DNA of 64,000 nt, taken from assembly GCF_021183625.1 (NCBI RefSeq), contig NZ_CP089214.1, positions 1 to 64,000 on the forward strand, in the 5' to 3' direction. The notes beneath the pieces were generated by a model, which saw only the letters and a list, made by a program, of their open reading frames with translations, made no database searches and was not told the origin of the DNA. Within the stretch, counting starts at the first letter, position 1. Every line of letters begins with the position of its first letter. Positions 53,601 through 61,213 of the stretch are shown here, piece after piece. This DNA comes from Nocardia asteroides (GTDB taxonomy: Bacteria > Actinomycetota > Actinomycetes > Mycobacteriales > Mycobacteriaceae). The translations under genes were made by a program, and so were the position numbers.

Positions 53601-54103
53601 CGCGGCGTGCACTGCTCGCGCGTGACGGCGAGCAGAGCATCGAGACGATCGGCGTCCCGGCTGGGCAGGTAGTACGAGATCGTCGGTGCTGCCGGAGCCG
53701 CGTGGAGCCCGGCCCGCGGCCCTCGCCCGCGCGCGGTCGGTCTACGTCGCGAATCAGCTCCCCGTGACCGGGGGCGTGGTCGAGTCGATCACTGCGGCCG
53801 CCGGGCTGCCCGGACTCGACGCGCTCGCGCCTCGGTGCCCCAGTGTGAGGCCGATGTGCGGCAGATGGTTGAGGTGGATCCACAGCTGCGGCGGGAAGCC
53901 CGCGCACGGCTGCCACGCTGCTCACTCGTCCGGCCGCGCCCGCGCCAGGCACGCGAAGGCCGGCACCAAGCCGCGGTGTCGTGTCGGCGTGGCGGGCCTC
54001 GGGCAACAACCCGTGCCGCTGCTGGCTCGCCGCCGCGCCTGGAAATCACGAGGGTGGGGCAGGTCACTGATGTGAGCGACTGACCCCGCAGTAGGTGCAA
54101 CAG
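53601..54103. other. Decayed region, no intact gene
   Basis: On the minus strand near 53690-53610 the frame TISYYLPSRDADRLDALLAV, TREQCTPRC reads well but has no start and runs into the transposase debris. Elsewhere only Arg/Ser-rich shadow frames are seen. It is likely the remains of one or two genes. Confidence 0.35.
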
Positions 54104-54749
54104 ATGAAGTACGCCTTCTCCGAGGTGCCGGTCGCGACCCTGTGTGATGTGGACGATTCGCTACTGGTCGTCGACGCCGCCATCCGGCCGATGACATCCA
54201 ATCCCCGGTTGTGCGGCCCGGCGTACGCGGTGATCGCCGATGGCGAGTTCCTCTCGACGTTGTAGGGCGATCACCCAGGCGGCGCCGGGCGATGTGATCG
54301 TGGTGCAGACCAATGGCTCGCGCCTGGCGGCTTTGGGCGATGTGCTCAGCGCCGAGGCTTACCGGCGGGGACTGGCCGGAATCATCGTCGACGGCTTCAT
54401 CCGGGACAGCCGGGATCTGCCGCCCCGGTTCCCGGTCTGGGCGCGCGGCGCGGTACCGAACGTCGGTCGTTCCGACGTCGCCCCCGACGTCGGCGCACCG
54501 ATCCTGCTCGGTGGCGTGCCGATCACCCCCGGTGCCATCGTCCTGGCCGATCACGATGGCATCGTGTCCGCCCCGCAAGCACGGCTGGACGCCTGCGTGG
54601 AACCCGCACAGGAGATCGCGCGGACCGATGCCGCCCTTCGTGATCGAATCAACCAGGGGCGCTCGCTGCTGGACATGTCCAGCCTGGTCGATCACGTCGC
54701 CGCGATGCGCAGCGGCCGCCGCAGTGCCCTCGCCATCGACCCGTTCTGA
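54104..54749 (+). pseudogene. RraA-like aldolase/regulator family protein with one frameshift
   Basis: ATG at 54104 opens KYAFSEVPVATLCDVDDSLL, then NPRLCGPAYAVIADGEFLST, stopping at TAG. Removing one T in ACGTTGTAGGGC lets the frame continue RAITQAAPGDVIVVQTNGSR, GDVLSAEAYRRGLAGIIVDG, IRDSRDLPPRFPVWARG. The G-D-x-x-x...A-x-x-x-G-x-x-G-x-x-x-D-G-x-x-R-D pattern is that of the RraA fold, seen in 4-hydroxy-4-methyl-2-oxoglutarate aldolases and RNase E inhibitors. The C-terminus lies in the duplicated segment. Repaired length is about 215 residues. Confidence 0.7.
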
Positions 54750-54816
54750 CCGCGTCTGTTCGATCGAGCTCCCGCCGAAGGAACCCTGCGTGCGGCAGCT
54801 GATCCTCGATGGACCG
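54693..54816 (+). repeat. Copy B of the RraA-tail / MDR-head segment
   Basis: Direct repeat of 50150-50275. Here the RraA part is attached to its full (frameshifted) gene, and the MDR part is only a head: GTG at 54790 opens RQLILDGPSAAARYGELPRP and is lost after about 20 codons. This copy probably preserves the original gene order RraA then MDR. Confidence 0.7.
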
Positions 54817-54850
54817 AGTGCTGCAGCACGCTACGGGGAGCTACCCCGAC
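54790..54850 (+). pseudogene. Third MDR dehydrogenase N-terminal stub
   Basis: VRQLILDGPSAAARYGELPR matches the first 20 residues of the 50249 fragment and, more loosely, the intact MDR protein at 51255. No coding continuity follows. It marks another truncated copy of the same gene family. Confidence 0.55.
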
Positions 54851-54884
54851 CACGAAACCGCTACCGAACACACAAGTCGGAACC

Positions 54885-55097
54885 TCACGCTGTCGTTTCG
54901 AGGGCGACGAGTCGGAGGTCAGGGCCGATGCCTGTATCCCGTTGAGCGGGTGTCTGATCCGAGTCAGGTTCGGTGTGTGCTCGTCCTGATCGTGTTCGCA
55001 GGTCGTATTCGATGTGTTGCTGGTGGGCCTTGAGCTCGCGGCGGCGCTGTCCGGCGGGGAGGCGGTCGAGCTCCTCGCCGGCGCGAATGATCGGCAT
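54885..55097 (-). CDS. Small charged protein, about 70 aa
   Basis: An internal ATG at 55097 opens PIIRAGEELDRLPAGQRRRE, then LKAHQQHIEYDLRTRSG and HTEPDSDQTPAQRDTGIGPD. The sequence is a hydrophilic helix with a disordered tail. Codon bias is fair and no family is recognised. The frame is open upstream to 55313, but that part is Arg/Ser-rich. Confidence 0.35.
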   Translation of the reverse strand: MPIIRAGEELDRLPAGQRRRELKAHQQHIEYDLRTRSGRAHTEPDSDQTPAQRDTGIGPDLRLVALETTA

Positions 55098-55224
55098 TTG
55101 TGAGCCGTTCGCGGATCGGTGCTGGCGTGTCGGTACGGTATCGGCCGGGCGTGCTGGCCTCGTCCATCGACCAAGCAGCCATCCACCGGAGGCCAGGCCA
55201 CTCGGCCCGGACCTGCGGCCGCTG

Positions 55225-55986
55225 CTACCCGTGTCCGGGTCGTTGTTCGCTCTCCTGCCCGGGATGTCGGGGATCGACCTGAGCGGCACGATCTCGTAGG
55301 CTTTGAACCTCACCGGCCCGGATGGTTTGCGGCTCCGGATCGGGATTCGATAGCTCCGCGCCGGGCACGCGTAGCATGCTGACGCTGATGGCCAGCAGCC
55401 ACAGCATCATCAATCCGCCCAGGGTGGCGGTGGTGCCCCACCCGTTGGCGGCGTAGAAGTCGACCGGATCGTTGCCGAAGTACATCGACGGCACGAACGC
55501 CAGTTGCAACACGGCCAGGACATAGGCCGACCGCGCTGTCCAGCTCGGTAGCAGCCGTGCCTTGGACATGCCGACGCCGAATGCGAACAGGAACAGGGCC
55601 ATCAGCAGCTTCGAGATCGAGCCGTAGAGGATGTAGGTGCCGCTCACCGTGATGGTCGGGTCGATCGGTTCGGCGACCTGGATCACCGCCCCGACCTCGA
55701 GACCGGTGGCGACGAACGCGGCGGTCAGCCACATCAGCCCCGCCGCCGCCGCGAGACCGCCCGCCCACTCGTAGCTCGGCGCGTGATCGCGCACCAGGTA
55801 GCGGATGCCGGACATGAACACGATGAACGATGTCAGCCCGGCGAGCCCGAGCAGGCTGCGGGTGAACACGTTCGAGTCCGGTGGGGGGCCGGAGTAGACG
55901 AAATAGAGCGGTAACTCGGCCAGTGTGAGCAGGGCTCCGATCAGGCCCGCAGTGCCGGTGACGTTGCGAAGTGTGGTGCTGTTCAT
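55225..55986 (-). CDS. Six-TM membrane protein under TetR control, 253 aa
   Basis: ATG at 55986 (MNSTTLRN). Hydrophobic segments: GTAGLIGALLTLAELPLYFV, SLLGLAGLTSFIVFMSGI, GGLAAAAGLMWLTAAFVATG, GSISKLLMALFLFAFGVGM, ARSAYVLAVLQLAFVPSMYF, and ATLGGLMMLWLLAISVSML. The C-terminal tail is hydrophilic. The fold resembles the small DUF4386-like integral membrane proteins but lacks a motif that would settle it. It is divergent from a TetR gene with a palindromic gap, so it is a repressed membrane function, possibly transport or stress-related. Confidence 0.65.
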   Translation of the reverse strand: MNSTTLRNVTGTAGLIGALLTLAELPLYFVYSGPPPDSNVFTRSLLGLAGLTSFIVFMSGIRYLVRDHAPSYEWAGGLAAAAGLMWLTAAFVATGLEVGAVIQVAEPIDPTITVSGTYILYGSISKLLMALFLFAFGVGMSKARLLPSWTARSAYVLAVLQLAFVPSMYFGNDPVDFYAANGWGTTATLGGLMMLWLLAISVSMLRVPGAELSNPDPEPQTIRAGEVQSLRDRAAQVDPRHPGQESEQRPGHG

Positions 55987-56008
55987 GGCGTTTCTCCAGT
56001 CGGCCATT

Positions 56009-56043
56009 GGAGTATATGGCTTATTCTATAAGCGTTATACTCC
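56009..56043. promoter_or_regulatory. Operator/promoter palindromes between membrane gene and TetR
   Basis: TATAA-GCG-TTATA at 56027-56039 is a perfect palindrome in an AT-rich patch unlike the surroundings. A wider inverted pair, GGAGTATA (56009-56016) and TATACTCC (56036-56043), brackets it. Both fit a TetR operator overlapping divergent -10 regions. Confidence 0.65.
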
Positions 56044-56074
56044 TGATTCGAGTGGCCGCGCGTCAGACTGGAGA

Positions 56075-56827
56075 GTGAGTTTGTCCCCCGACCTTCCCGA
56101 CGATCTCGCCCGTCTGTGGCGGCTCCGGAAGAGCTCCCGGCTCGGCCGTCCCGCCGGTCTGGACGTGGAGCGGGTGGTGGGCGTCGCCATCGACCTCGCC
56201 GACCGCGACGGCCTGGCCGGAGCTACCCTGCCCAAGATCGCCGCCGAGCTGAACGTGACTCCGATGTCGCTCTACCGCCACGTCGGCTCCAAGGACGAAC
56301 TGCTCACCCTCATGGGCGACCTCGCCTTCGGCCTGCCCCCTCAATACGCACCGCCATACGGTGATTGGCGCACGATGCTGCGGCACTGGGCGCAAGCGCA
56401 ATGGTTGGTGTACCGCCGCCGCCCCTGGCTCGCGCAACTTCCGACCTCCGGCCCCCCACGCGGCCCGCACCTGATCGCCTGGCTGGATGCCGGCCTGCGC
56501 GCCCTGCGCGACACCGGCGTGGACCCGGCCGCCAAACTCGGCATTCTCACCGTGATCAGCGGCTACGTCCGCCAAGCCGACCTCCTGGCCCAGCAACTCG
56601 AGCAGGGCTGGCTCTCCGACGGCGGCGACCAACTCCAGCACGAACAGAGCTACGGCCGCCGGATGGCCGAGTTGCTGGACCCCGCGCGATTCCCCGACGC
56701 TGCGGCCCTGTTCGCCACCGGCCTCTTCGAAGCGCCCCCGCCCACCGAGGACCCGACCGGCGACGATTTCCGCTCCGGCCTGGAGCTGATCCTGGACGGC
56801 GTGAGCGCCACCGTAGCCGCGAACTGA
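56075..56827 (+). CDS. TetR-family repressor, 250 aa
   Basis: GTG at 56075 or TTG at 56081 (GGAG seven bases before TTG); the open frame extends further upstream but would run over the operator, so the short start is preferred. HTH: LPKIAAELNVTPMSLYRHVG, SKDELLTLMGDLAF. A TetR_C_1-type C-domain with WRTMLRHWAQAQWLVYRRRP and GVDPAAKLGILTVISGYVRQ. It is the likely repressor of the divergent six-TM protein. Confidence 0.8.
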   Translation: MSLSPDLPDDLARLWRLRKSSRLGRPAGLDVERVVGVAIDLADRDGLAGATLPKIAAELNVTPMSLYRHVGSKDELLTLMGDLAFGLPPQYAPPYGDWRTMLRHWAQAQWLVYRRRPWLAQLPTSGPPRGPHLIAWLDAGLRALRDTGVDPAAKLGILTVISGYVRQADLLAQQLEQGWLSDGGDQLQHEQSYGRRMAELLDPARFPDAAALFATGLFEAPPPTEDPTGDDFRSGLELILDGVSATVAAN

Positions 56828-57150
56828 TGTTCCCCTGGATCTGCAGAGCCGCCAAGTGGTCAGCCGCCTCGAATGGCCAGCGCACCGCGCGTAGTACGAC
56901 CGTGAGAATAGTGAGGCTTGCTCGTGGAGCGAGACGGGCGACGGCTGGATACTCGCGTGGGTATCGGAGAGAAGGCTGACCGCGGTCAAGGGGTCGGCTC
57001 GGCTGGGCATCGGCGCCTCCGAGTGCTCTCGAGGGGGCGCCTCCGTCCCAGAGCAGCTGTGGAGTACTGGGATAGAGGCTGTGTGCGGAGGTAGGAAGGC
57101 CTTCGATATCCCAGATGTAGCCCGTCGAGAGGTCTTCGGGGAGGCGGACG
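56828..57150. other. No gene seen
   Basis: About 320 bases between the 3' ends of convergent units (TetR and DoxX). CTCGCGTGGGTATCGGAGAG and related repeats of GGCGCCTCCG near 57013 and 57045 are noted, but no hairpin terminator is obvious. Confidence 0.35.
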
Positions 57151-57564
57151 TCAGCCGAACAGCGGACCGGTGAGGGTGAGGCCGAGTGCGTCGCCGGTGG
57201 CGACGACGAATCCGAACAGGAACAGTGCGGCACCGGCCAGCGAGACGTCTTTGCTGAACTGGATCTGCTCGTTCATCCGGGTCTCGGCGTCGCTGTGCCG
57301 CCAGAACGGGTGCATGAGCACCGCGGTGGGCAGCAGGAATATCACGAGCATCGCCGCGCCCAGATCGGCCCACGCGCCGAGGACGACCAGCGCGATAGCC
57401 ACGAGCATCCAGATTCCGCTGGCGATCACATAGACACGACCGGGACGAAGTCCGCTGCTCTCGCAGTAGGCGGCCATCGCCTGCGTGTTCGTGAAGTGAC
57501 CCAGCGCGCCGCCGATGAAGATGGCGGCGAACAGAATTCGGCCGATGAGAATGACGATATCCAT
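57151..57564 (-). CDS. DoxX family membrane protein, 137 aa
   Basis: Four transmembrane segments beginning IVILIGRILFAAIFIGGALG, with HFTNTQAMAAYCESSG after the first, then YVIASGIWMLVAIALVVLG, LGAAMLVIFLLPTAVLMHPF and a last AALFLFGFVVATGDALG. R-I-L-F-A-A-I-F-I-x-x-G-x-x-H and the FWR after segment three are typical of DoxX proteins, inner-membrane proteins linked to thiol or redox stress. It is the last gene of the 2-oxoacid operon, 67 bp after acetolactate synthase. Confidence 0.75.
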   Translation of the reverse strand: MDIVILIGRILFAAIFIGGALGHFTNTQAMAAYCESSGLRPGRVYVIASGIWMLVAIALVVLGAWADLGAAMLVIFLLPTAVLMHPFWRHSDAETRMNEQIQFSKDVSLAGAALFLFGFVVATGDALGLTLTGPLFG

Positions 57565-57631
57565 CGAAGAGGTCCTTTCGGGGGAGTACGAGGGGCGACG
57601 AGTGAGCTGTCCGGAGACTTCCGGGTTTCGG

Positions 57632-59434
57632 CTATTCGTCGTCGGTGAAGAGGGGACGAATACCGCGAGCCGCCATGATGTGGTCGTTGCTGGCGCCCGC
57701 GGCGATCATCGGCCAGACCAGCGCGTCGTCGCCGACGATGAAGTCGATGACGACCGGGCGGTCGTTGATCGCCCGTGCCTGCGCGATGACGGCTTCGACG
57801 TCTTCTTCGCGTTCGCAGCGCAGTGCGACGCAGCCGAGCGCTTCGGAGAGTTTGACGAAGTCGGGGATGCGCCGGGAGTGGGTGGCGAGGTCGACGCTGG
57901 AGTAGCGGCCGCCGTAGTGGATTTCCTGGAGCTGTCGGACCATGCCGAGGTTGCCGTTGTTGATCAGGGCCACCTTGATCGGGATGCCCTCGATCGCGGC
58001 GGTGGCCAGTTCCTGGTTGGTCATCTGGAAGCAGCCGTCGCCGTCGATGGCCCACACCTCGCGCTCGGGGGCGGCGAGTTTCGCGCCGATGGCGGCCGGG
58101 ATGGCGTAGCCCATCGTGCCGAGGCCGCCGGAGTTGAGCCAGGAGCGGGGGCGCTCGTAGCGGATGTAGTGCGCGGCCCACATCTGGTGCTGGCCGACGC
58201 CGGAGGTGTAGACGGCCTCGGGGCCCGCCGATCGGCCGACGGCCTCGATGACGAACTCGGGGGAGAGCGCGCCGCCGGCCGGGGCGGCGTAGCTGAGCGG
58301 GAAGCTGTCCTGTATCCGATCCAGTTCCTCGATCCACGGCGCGAGGTCGGTGGAGCCGGTGGCGGGGGTCGCCGCCAGCAGGCCGGTGAGGGCTTGCCTG
58401 CAGTCGCTGACGATCGGGACGTCCACGGTTCGGTTCTTGCCGATCTCGGCGGGGTCGATATCGATGTGGACGACGCGTGCCCCTGGTGCGAAGGAGGCGG
58501 CTTCGCCGGTGACCCGGTCGTCGAAGCGTGCGCCCACGGCGATCAGCAGGTCGCTCTTCTGCAGGGCGGCGACGGCGGCGACCGTGCCGTGCATGCCCGG
58601 CATGCCGTAGTGCAGGGGGTGGCTGTCGGGGAAGGCGCCGCGTGCCATGAGTGTGGTGACCACCGGGATCCCGGTTGCCTCGGCGAATTCGAGCAGCTCG
58701 GGTGCGGCCCCGGATTTGATGACGCCACCGCCGACGTAGAGCACCGGCCGGTGGGCATCGGCGATCAGCTGTGCGGCCGCCCGGAGCTGTGTGGTGCTGG
58801 GTTTGTTCTCGGGGCGGTATCCGGGCAATCGCAGCACGGGGGGCCAGTCGAAGACGGTCCGGGACTGCAGGATGTCCTTGGGGATGTCGACGACGACCGC
58901 CCCGGGCCTGCCGGTGGAGGCGATGTGGAAGGCCTCGGCCAGGGTGCGGGCGATGTCGTCGGCTGCGGTGACCAGGAAGGTGTGTTTGGTGATCGGTGCG
59001 GTGATACCGGCGATGTCGGCTTCCTGAAAGGCGTCGGTGCCGATCAGGCGGCTGCTCACCTGGCCGGTGATGGCCACGAGCGGAACCGAGTCCATCTGGG
59101 CGTCGGCGATGGCGGTGACCAGGTTGGTGGCGCCGGGCCCCGAGGTCGCCATGCACACGCCGACCTTGCCCGAGGCCTGGGCGTAGCCGGTGGCGGCGTG
59201 CCCGCCGCCCTGTTCGTGGCGGACCAGGATGTGGCGGACCTTCCTGGACTCCAGCAGCGGGTCGTAGACGGGAAGGATCGCCCCACCGGGGATTCCGAAG
59301 ACCACCTCGGCGCCCAGCTCCTCCAGCGAGCGCACGACAGCCTGGGCGCCGGTCACGGCTTCGAGGACGTGGTCGAGAGGTGCGGCCGCGGTCTGCGTCG
59401 CCTGGGGCCGGTGCTGGGAGAGGGTGTGGCTCAC
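57632..59434 (-). CDS. ilvB: Acetolactate synthase, large (catalytic) subunit, 600 aa
   Basis: A full-length ThDP enzyme. [18 protein letters not shown] and [18 protein letters not shown] (Glu74, the cofactor-activating Glu) open it. [18 protein letters not shown] and [12 protein letters not shown] follow, and the ThDP motif is [20 protein letters not shown] to [12 protein letters not shown] (about 455-485). It condenses pyruvate with pyruvate or 2-oxobutyrate. No ilvN regulatory gene or ilvC follows; instead the gene sits in an operon with 2-oxoacid dehydrogenase subunits, so it is probably a second, specialised copy. GTG start with GAGG seven bases upstream. Confidence 0.85.
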   Translation of the reverse strand: MSHTLSQHRPQATQTAAAPLDHVLEAVTGAQAVVRSLEELGAEVVFGIPGGAILPVYDPLLESRKVRHILVRHEQGGGHAATGYAQASGKVGVCMATSGPGATNLVTAIADAQMDSVPLVAITGQVSSRLIGTDAFQEADIAGITAPITKHTFLVTAADDIARTLAEAFHIASTGRPGAVVVDIPKDILQSRTVFDWPPVLRLPGYRPENKPSTTQLRAAAQLIADAHRPVLYVGGGVIKSGAAPELLEFAEATGIPVVTTLMARGAFPDSHPLHYGMPGMHGTVAAVAALQKSDLLIAVGARFDDRVTGEAASFAPGARVVHIDIDPAEIGKNRTVDVPIVSDCRQALTGLLAATPATGSTDLAPWIEELDRIQDSFPLSYAAPAGGALSPEFVIEAVGRSAGPEAVYTSGVGQHQMWAAHYIRYERPRSWLNSGGLGTMGYAIPAAIGAKLAAPEREVWAIDGDGCFQMTNQELATAAIEGIPIKVALINNGNLGMVRQLQEIHYGGRYSSVDLATHSRRIPDFVKLSEALGCVALRCEREEDVEAVIAQARAINDRPVVIDFIVGDDALVWPMIAAGASNDHIMAARGIRPLFTDDE

Positions 59435-59603
59435 GGGAGTACCTCAGTGGTCGACCGATTCCCGGACGTCCGGGTTCGGTGGCGGTGACTGGCGGGCGGG
59501 AGCTTCGTGAGCTGCTGGTTCGTGCGGTGCGGGCGTCGGCCCGGCGGCACGGGGGGCCCGGGTGCAGGGGTGGCGCATCGGGCTCGGTGGTTCGGGTGTC
59601 GGT

Positions 59604-59852
59604 TCAGCGTCGTGTCGCGCTGTGGTCGTTCTCGGGGTGGTGCAGGGCGAGTTTGCGGTAGCAGAGCTGGCGCACCAGCCGCGCGAGCGGCTGGTCGAGG
59701 CCGTGGTCCTTGCGGGTGTTGAGCAGCCACAGCACGCGCTGGTAGAAGACGGGCGGGGTGACTCCGAACGTGGGGAGGATGTATTCGTCGCCGCCGTCGA
59801 ACCGGTGCCACCGGGTCGCGAATTCCAGCATCGAGTCTTCGTTCGGAGTCAT
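59604..59852 (-). CDS. DUF3263-like protein, 82 aa
   Basis: Opens TPNEDSMLEFATRWHRFDGG, then DEYILPTFGVTPPVFYQRVL and RLVRQLCYRKLALHHP. The L-E-F-x-x-x-W...F-x-x-x-x-x-x-Y-Y/F-Q-x-L pattern is that of actinobacterial DUF3263, small proteins with an HTH-like fold. It lies 14 bp after the E2 gene inside the operon, so it may be a local regulator. DNA binding is not proven. Confidence 0.6.
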   Translation of the reverse strand: MTPNEDSMLEFATRWHRFDGGDEYILPTFGVTPPVFYQRVLWLLNTRKDHGLDQPLARLVRQLCYRKLALHHPENDHSATRR

Positions 59853-59866
59853 GGATTCCTCGCTCG

Positions 59867-61183
59867 CTAGGTCAGATCGTCTGCGGTGAAACCGTTTTCG
59901 AGCTTGTTCTTGACGGCGGTGAGGTAGCGCGCGGCATCGGCGCCGTCGACGATGCGGTGGTCGTAGGAGATCGAGAGGTAGGCCATGGAGCGGGCGCTGA
60001 TGGTCAGGTTTCCGTCGCGGCGGTCCGGGACCAGGCGTTCGACCACGGCGCCGGTGCCGAGGATGCCGGTCTGGGGCTGGTTGATGATGGGGGTGTCGAA
60101 CAGCGCGCCGCGGCTTCCGGTGTTGGTGAGGGTGAAGGTGCCTCCGCCCAGCTCGTCCGGGCCGATCTTGCCGGTACGTACACGCTCCGCCTTGTCCGCG
60201 ATCGCCTGGGCGAGACCGGCGATGGTGAGGGTGTCGGCATCGCGGATGACCGGCACCATCAGGCCCTTGTCGCTGTCGACGGCCATCCCGAGATGAACGT
60301 GGCCGTGGTAGGTGACCTCGGTGACCTCGGGGTCGAGCGAGGCGTTGAGCATCCGGTGGGTGGCAAGGGCTTGGACCGCCGCCTTGGCGAAGAACGGCAG
60401 GAACGACAGCTTCACGCCGGTGCGGGCGAGGAAGGCGTCCTTGTGCTGGGCGCGCAGGGTGGCGATGGCGGTGACATCGACCTCGAGCACGCTGGTCAGC
60501 TGAGCGGAGATCTGCAGGGATTCGACCATGCGCGCGGCGATGGTCCGGCGGATCCGGGGCAGCTTCTCGACCTTGGTGCCGGGTTCGGCGGGCGTTGCTG
60601 CTGCGGCCGCGGGAGTCCTGGCGGGTGCCGGTGTGGCCACGGGAGTCGGTGCGGGCGCCTCGGAAGCCAGCGCCGGGGCAGGAGGCGGTGCTGCCGGAGC
60701 GGGTGCGGATGTCGCTGTTGGAACGGAGGTCGGAACGGGTGCGGGTGCCGGACTCGCTGTGGGTGCCGGAGCGGGAGCAGGAGCAGGTGCCGGTTCCGGG
60801 TCAGGTGCCGGTCCCGGGACAGGTACCCCCGCTCCTGCAGGTGCGGACGCGGCAGCCGGTGCTGGCTCCGGTGCCGGAGCAGCCGGCGGCGGGGTCTCCG
60901 CCGGTGCCGGAGCTCCTGCCCCGGACTCCGCCGCGATGATGGCGAGCGCGGTGCCGACCGCGACGACACTGTCCTCCTCGACGAGGATCCGGTCGAGGAT
61001 GCCCGCGGCGGGCGCGGGGATTTCGGTGTCGACCTTGTCGGTCGCGACCTCCAGCAGGGGTTCCTCGGCCTCGACGCGGTCGCCGGGTGCTTTGAGCCAG
61101 CGGGTGATGGTGCCTTCCTCGATGCTCTCGCCGAGGGCGGGCATGTGCACGGTGGTGGTGGCCGCGATCTGGTCGGTGGTCAT
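59867..61183 (-). CDS. 2-oxoacid dehydrogenase E2 (dihydrolipoyl acyltransferase), no E3/E1-binding domain seen, 438 aa
   Basis: One lipoyl domain, with Lys50 in LLEVATDKVDTEIPAPAAG. A very long Ala/Pro linker follows, about 90-200. The catalytic domain is LPRIRRTIAARMVESLQISA to SYDHRIVDGADAARYLTAV, with His409 and Asp413 in H-R-x-V-D-G. The peripheral subunit-binding domain normally found between them (x-x-P-x-x-R...G-x-x-G-x-I) is not recognisable, so how E1 and E3 dock is unclear. The linker has about 100 residues of PAPAP-type repeats. Operon position directly after the homodimeric E1 gene (30-bp gap). Confidence 0.85.
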   Translation of the reverse strand: MTTDQIAATTTVHMPALGESIEEGTITRWLKAPGDRVEAEEPLLEVATDKVDTEIPAPAAGILDRILVEEDSVVAVGTALAIIAAESGAGAPAPAETPPPAAPAPEPAPAAASAPAGAGVPVPGPAPDPEPAPAPAPAPAPTASPAPAPVPTSVPTATSAPAPAAPPPAPALASEAPAPTPVATPAPARTPAAAAATPAEPGTKVEKLPRIRRTIAARMVESLQISAQLTSVLEVDVTAIATLRAQHKDAFLARTGVKLSFLPFFAKAAVQALATHRMLNASLDPEVTEVTYHGHVHLGMAVDSDKGLMVPVIRDADTLTIAGLAQAIADKAERVRTGKIGPDELGGGTFTLTNTGSRGALFDTPIINQPQTGILGTGAVVERLVPDRRDGNLTISARSMAYLSISYDHRIVDGADAARYLTAVKNKLENGFTADDLT

Positions 61184-61213
61184 GGGGTTGCGGGCTCCTG
61201 GGTCGGGTCCGGG

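Noticed and set aside
51249..53612. 787-aa minus-strand open frame
   Set aside because: Antisense to the MDR and PhyH genes; only its first part overlaps the transposase debris, which is annotated separately.
57515..59488. 657-aa plus-strand open frame
   Set aside because: Antisense to the acetolactate synthase gene, which has all family motifs.
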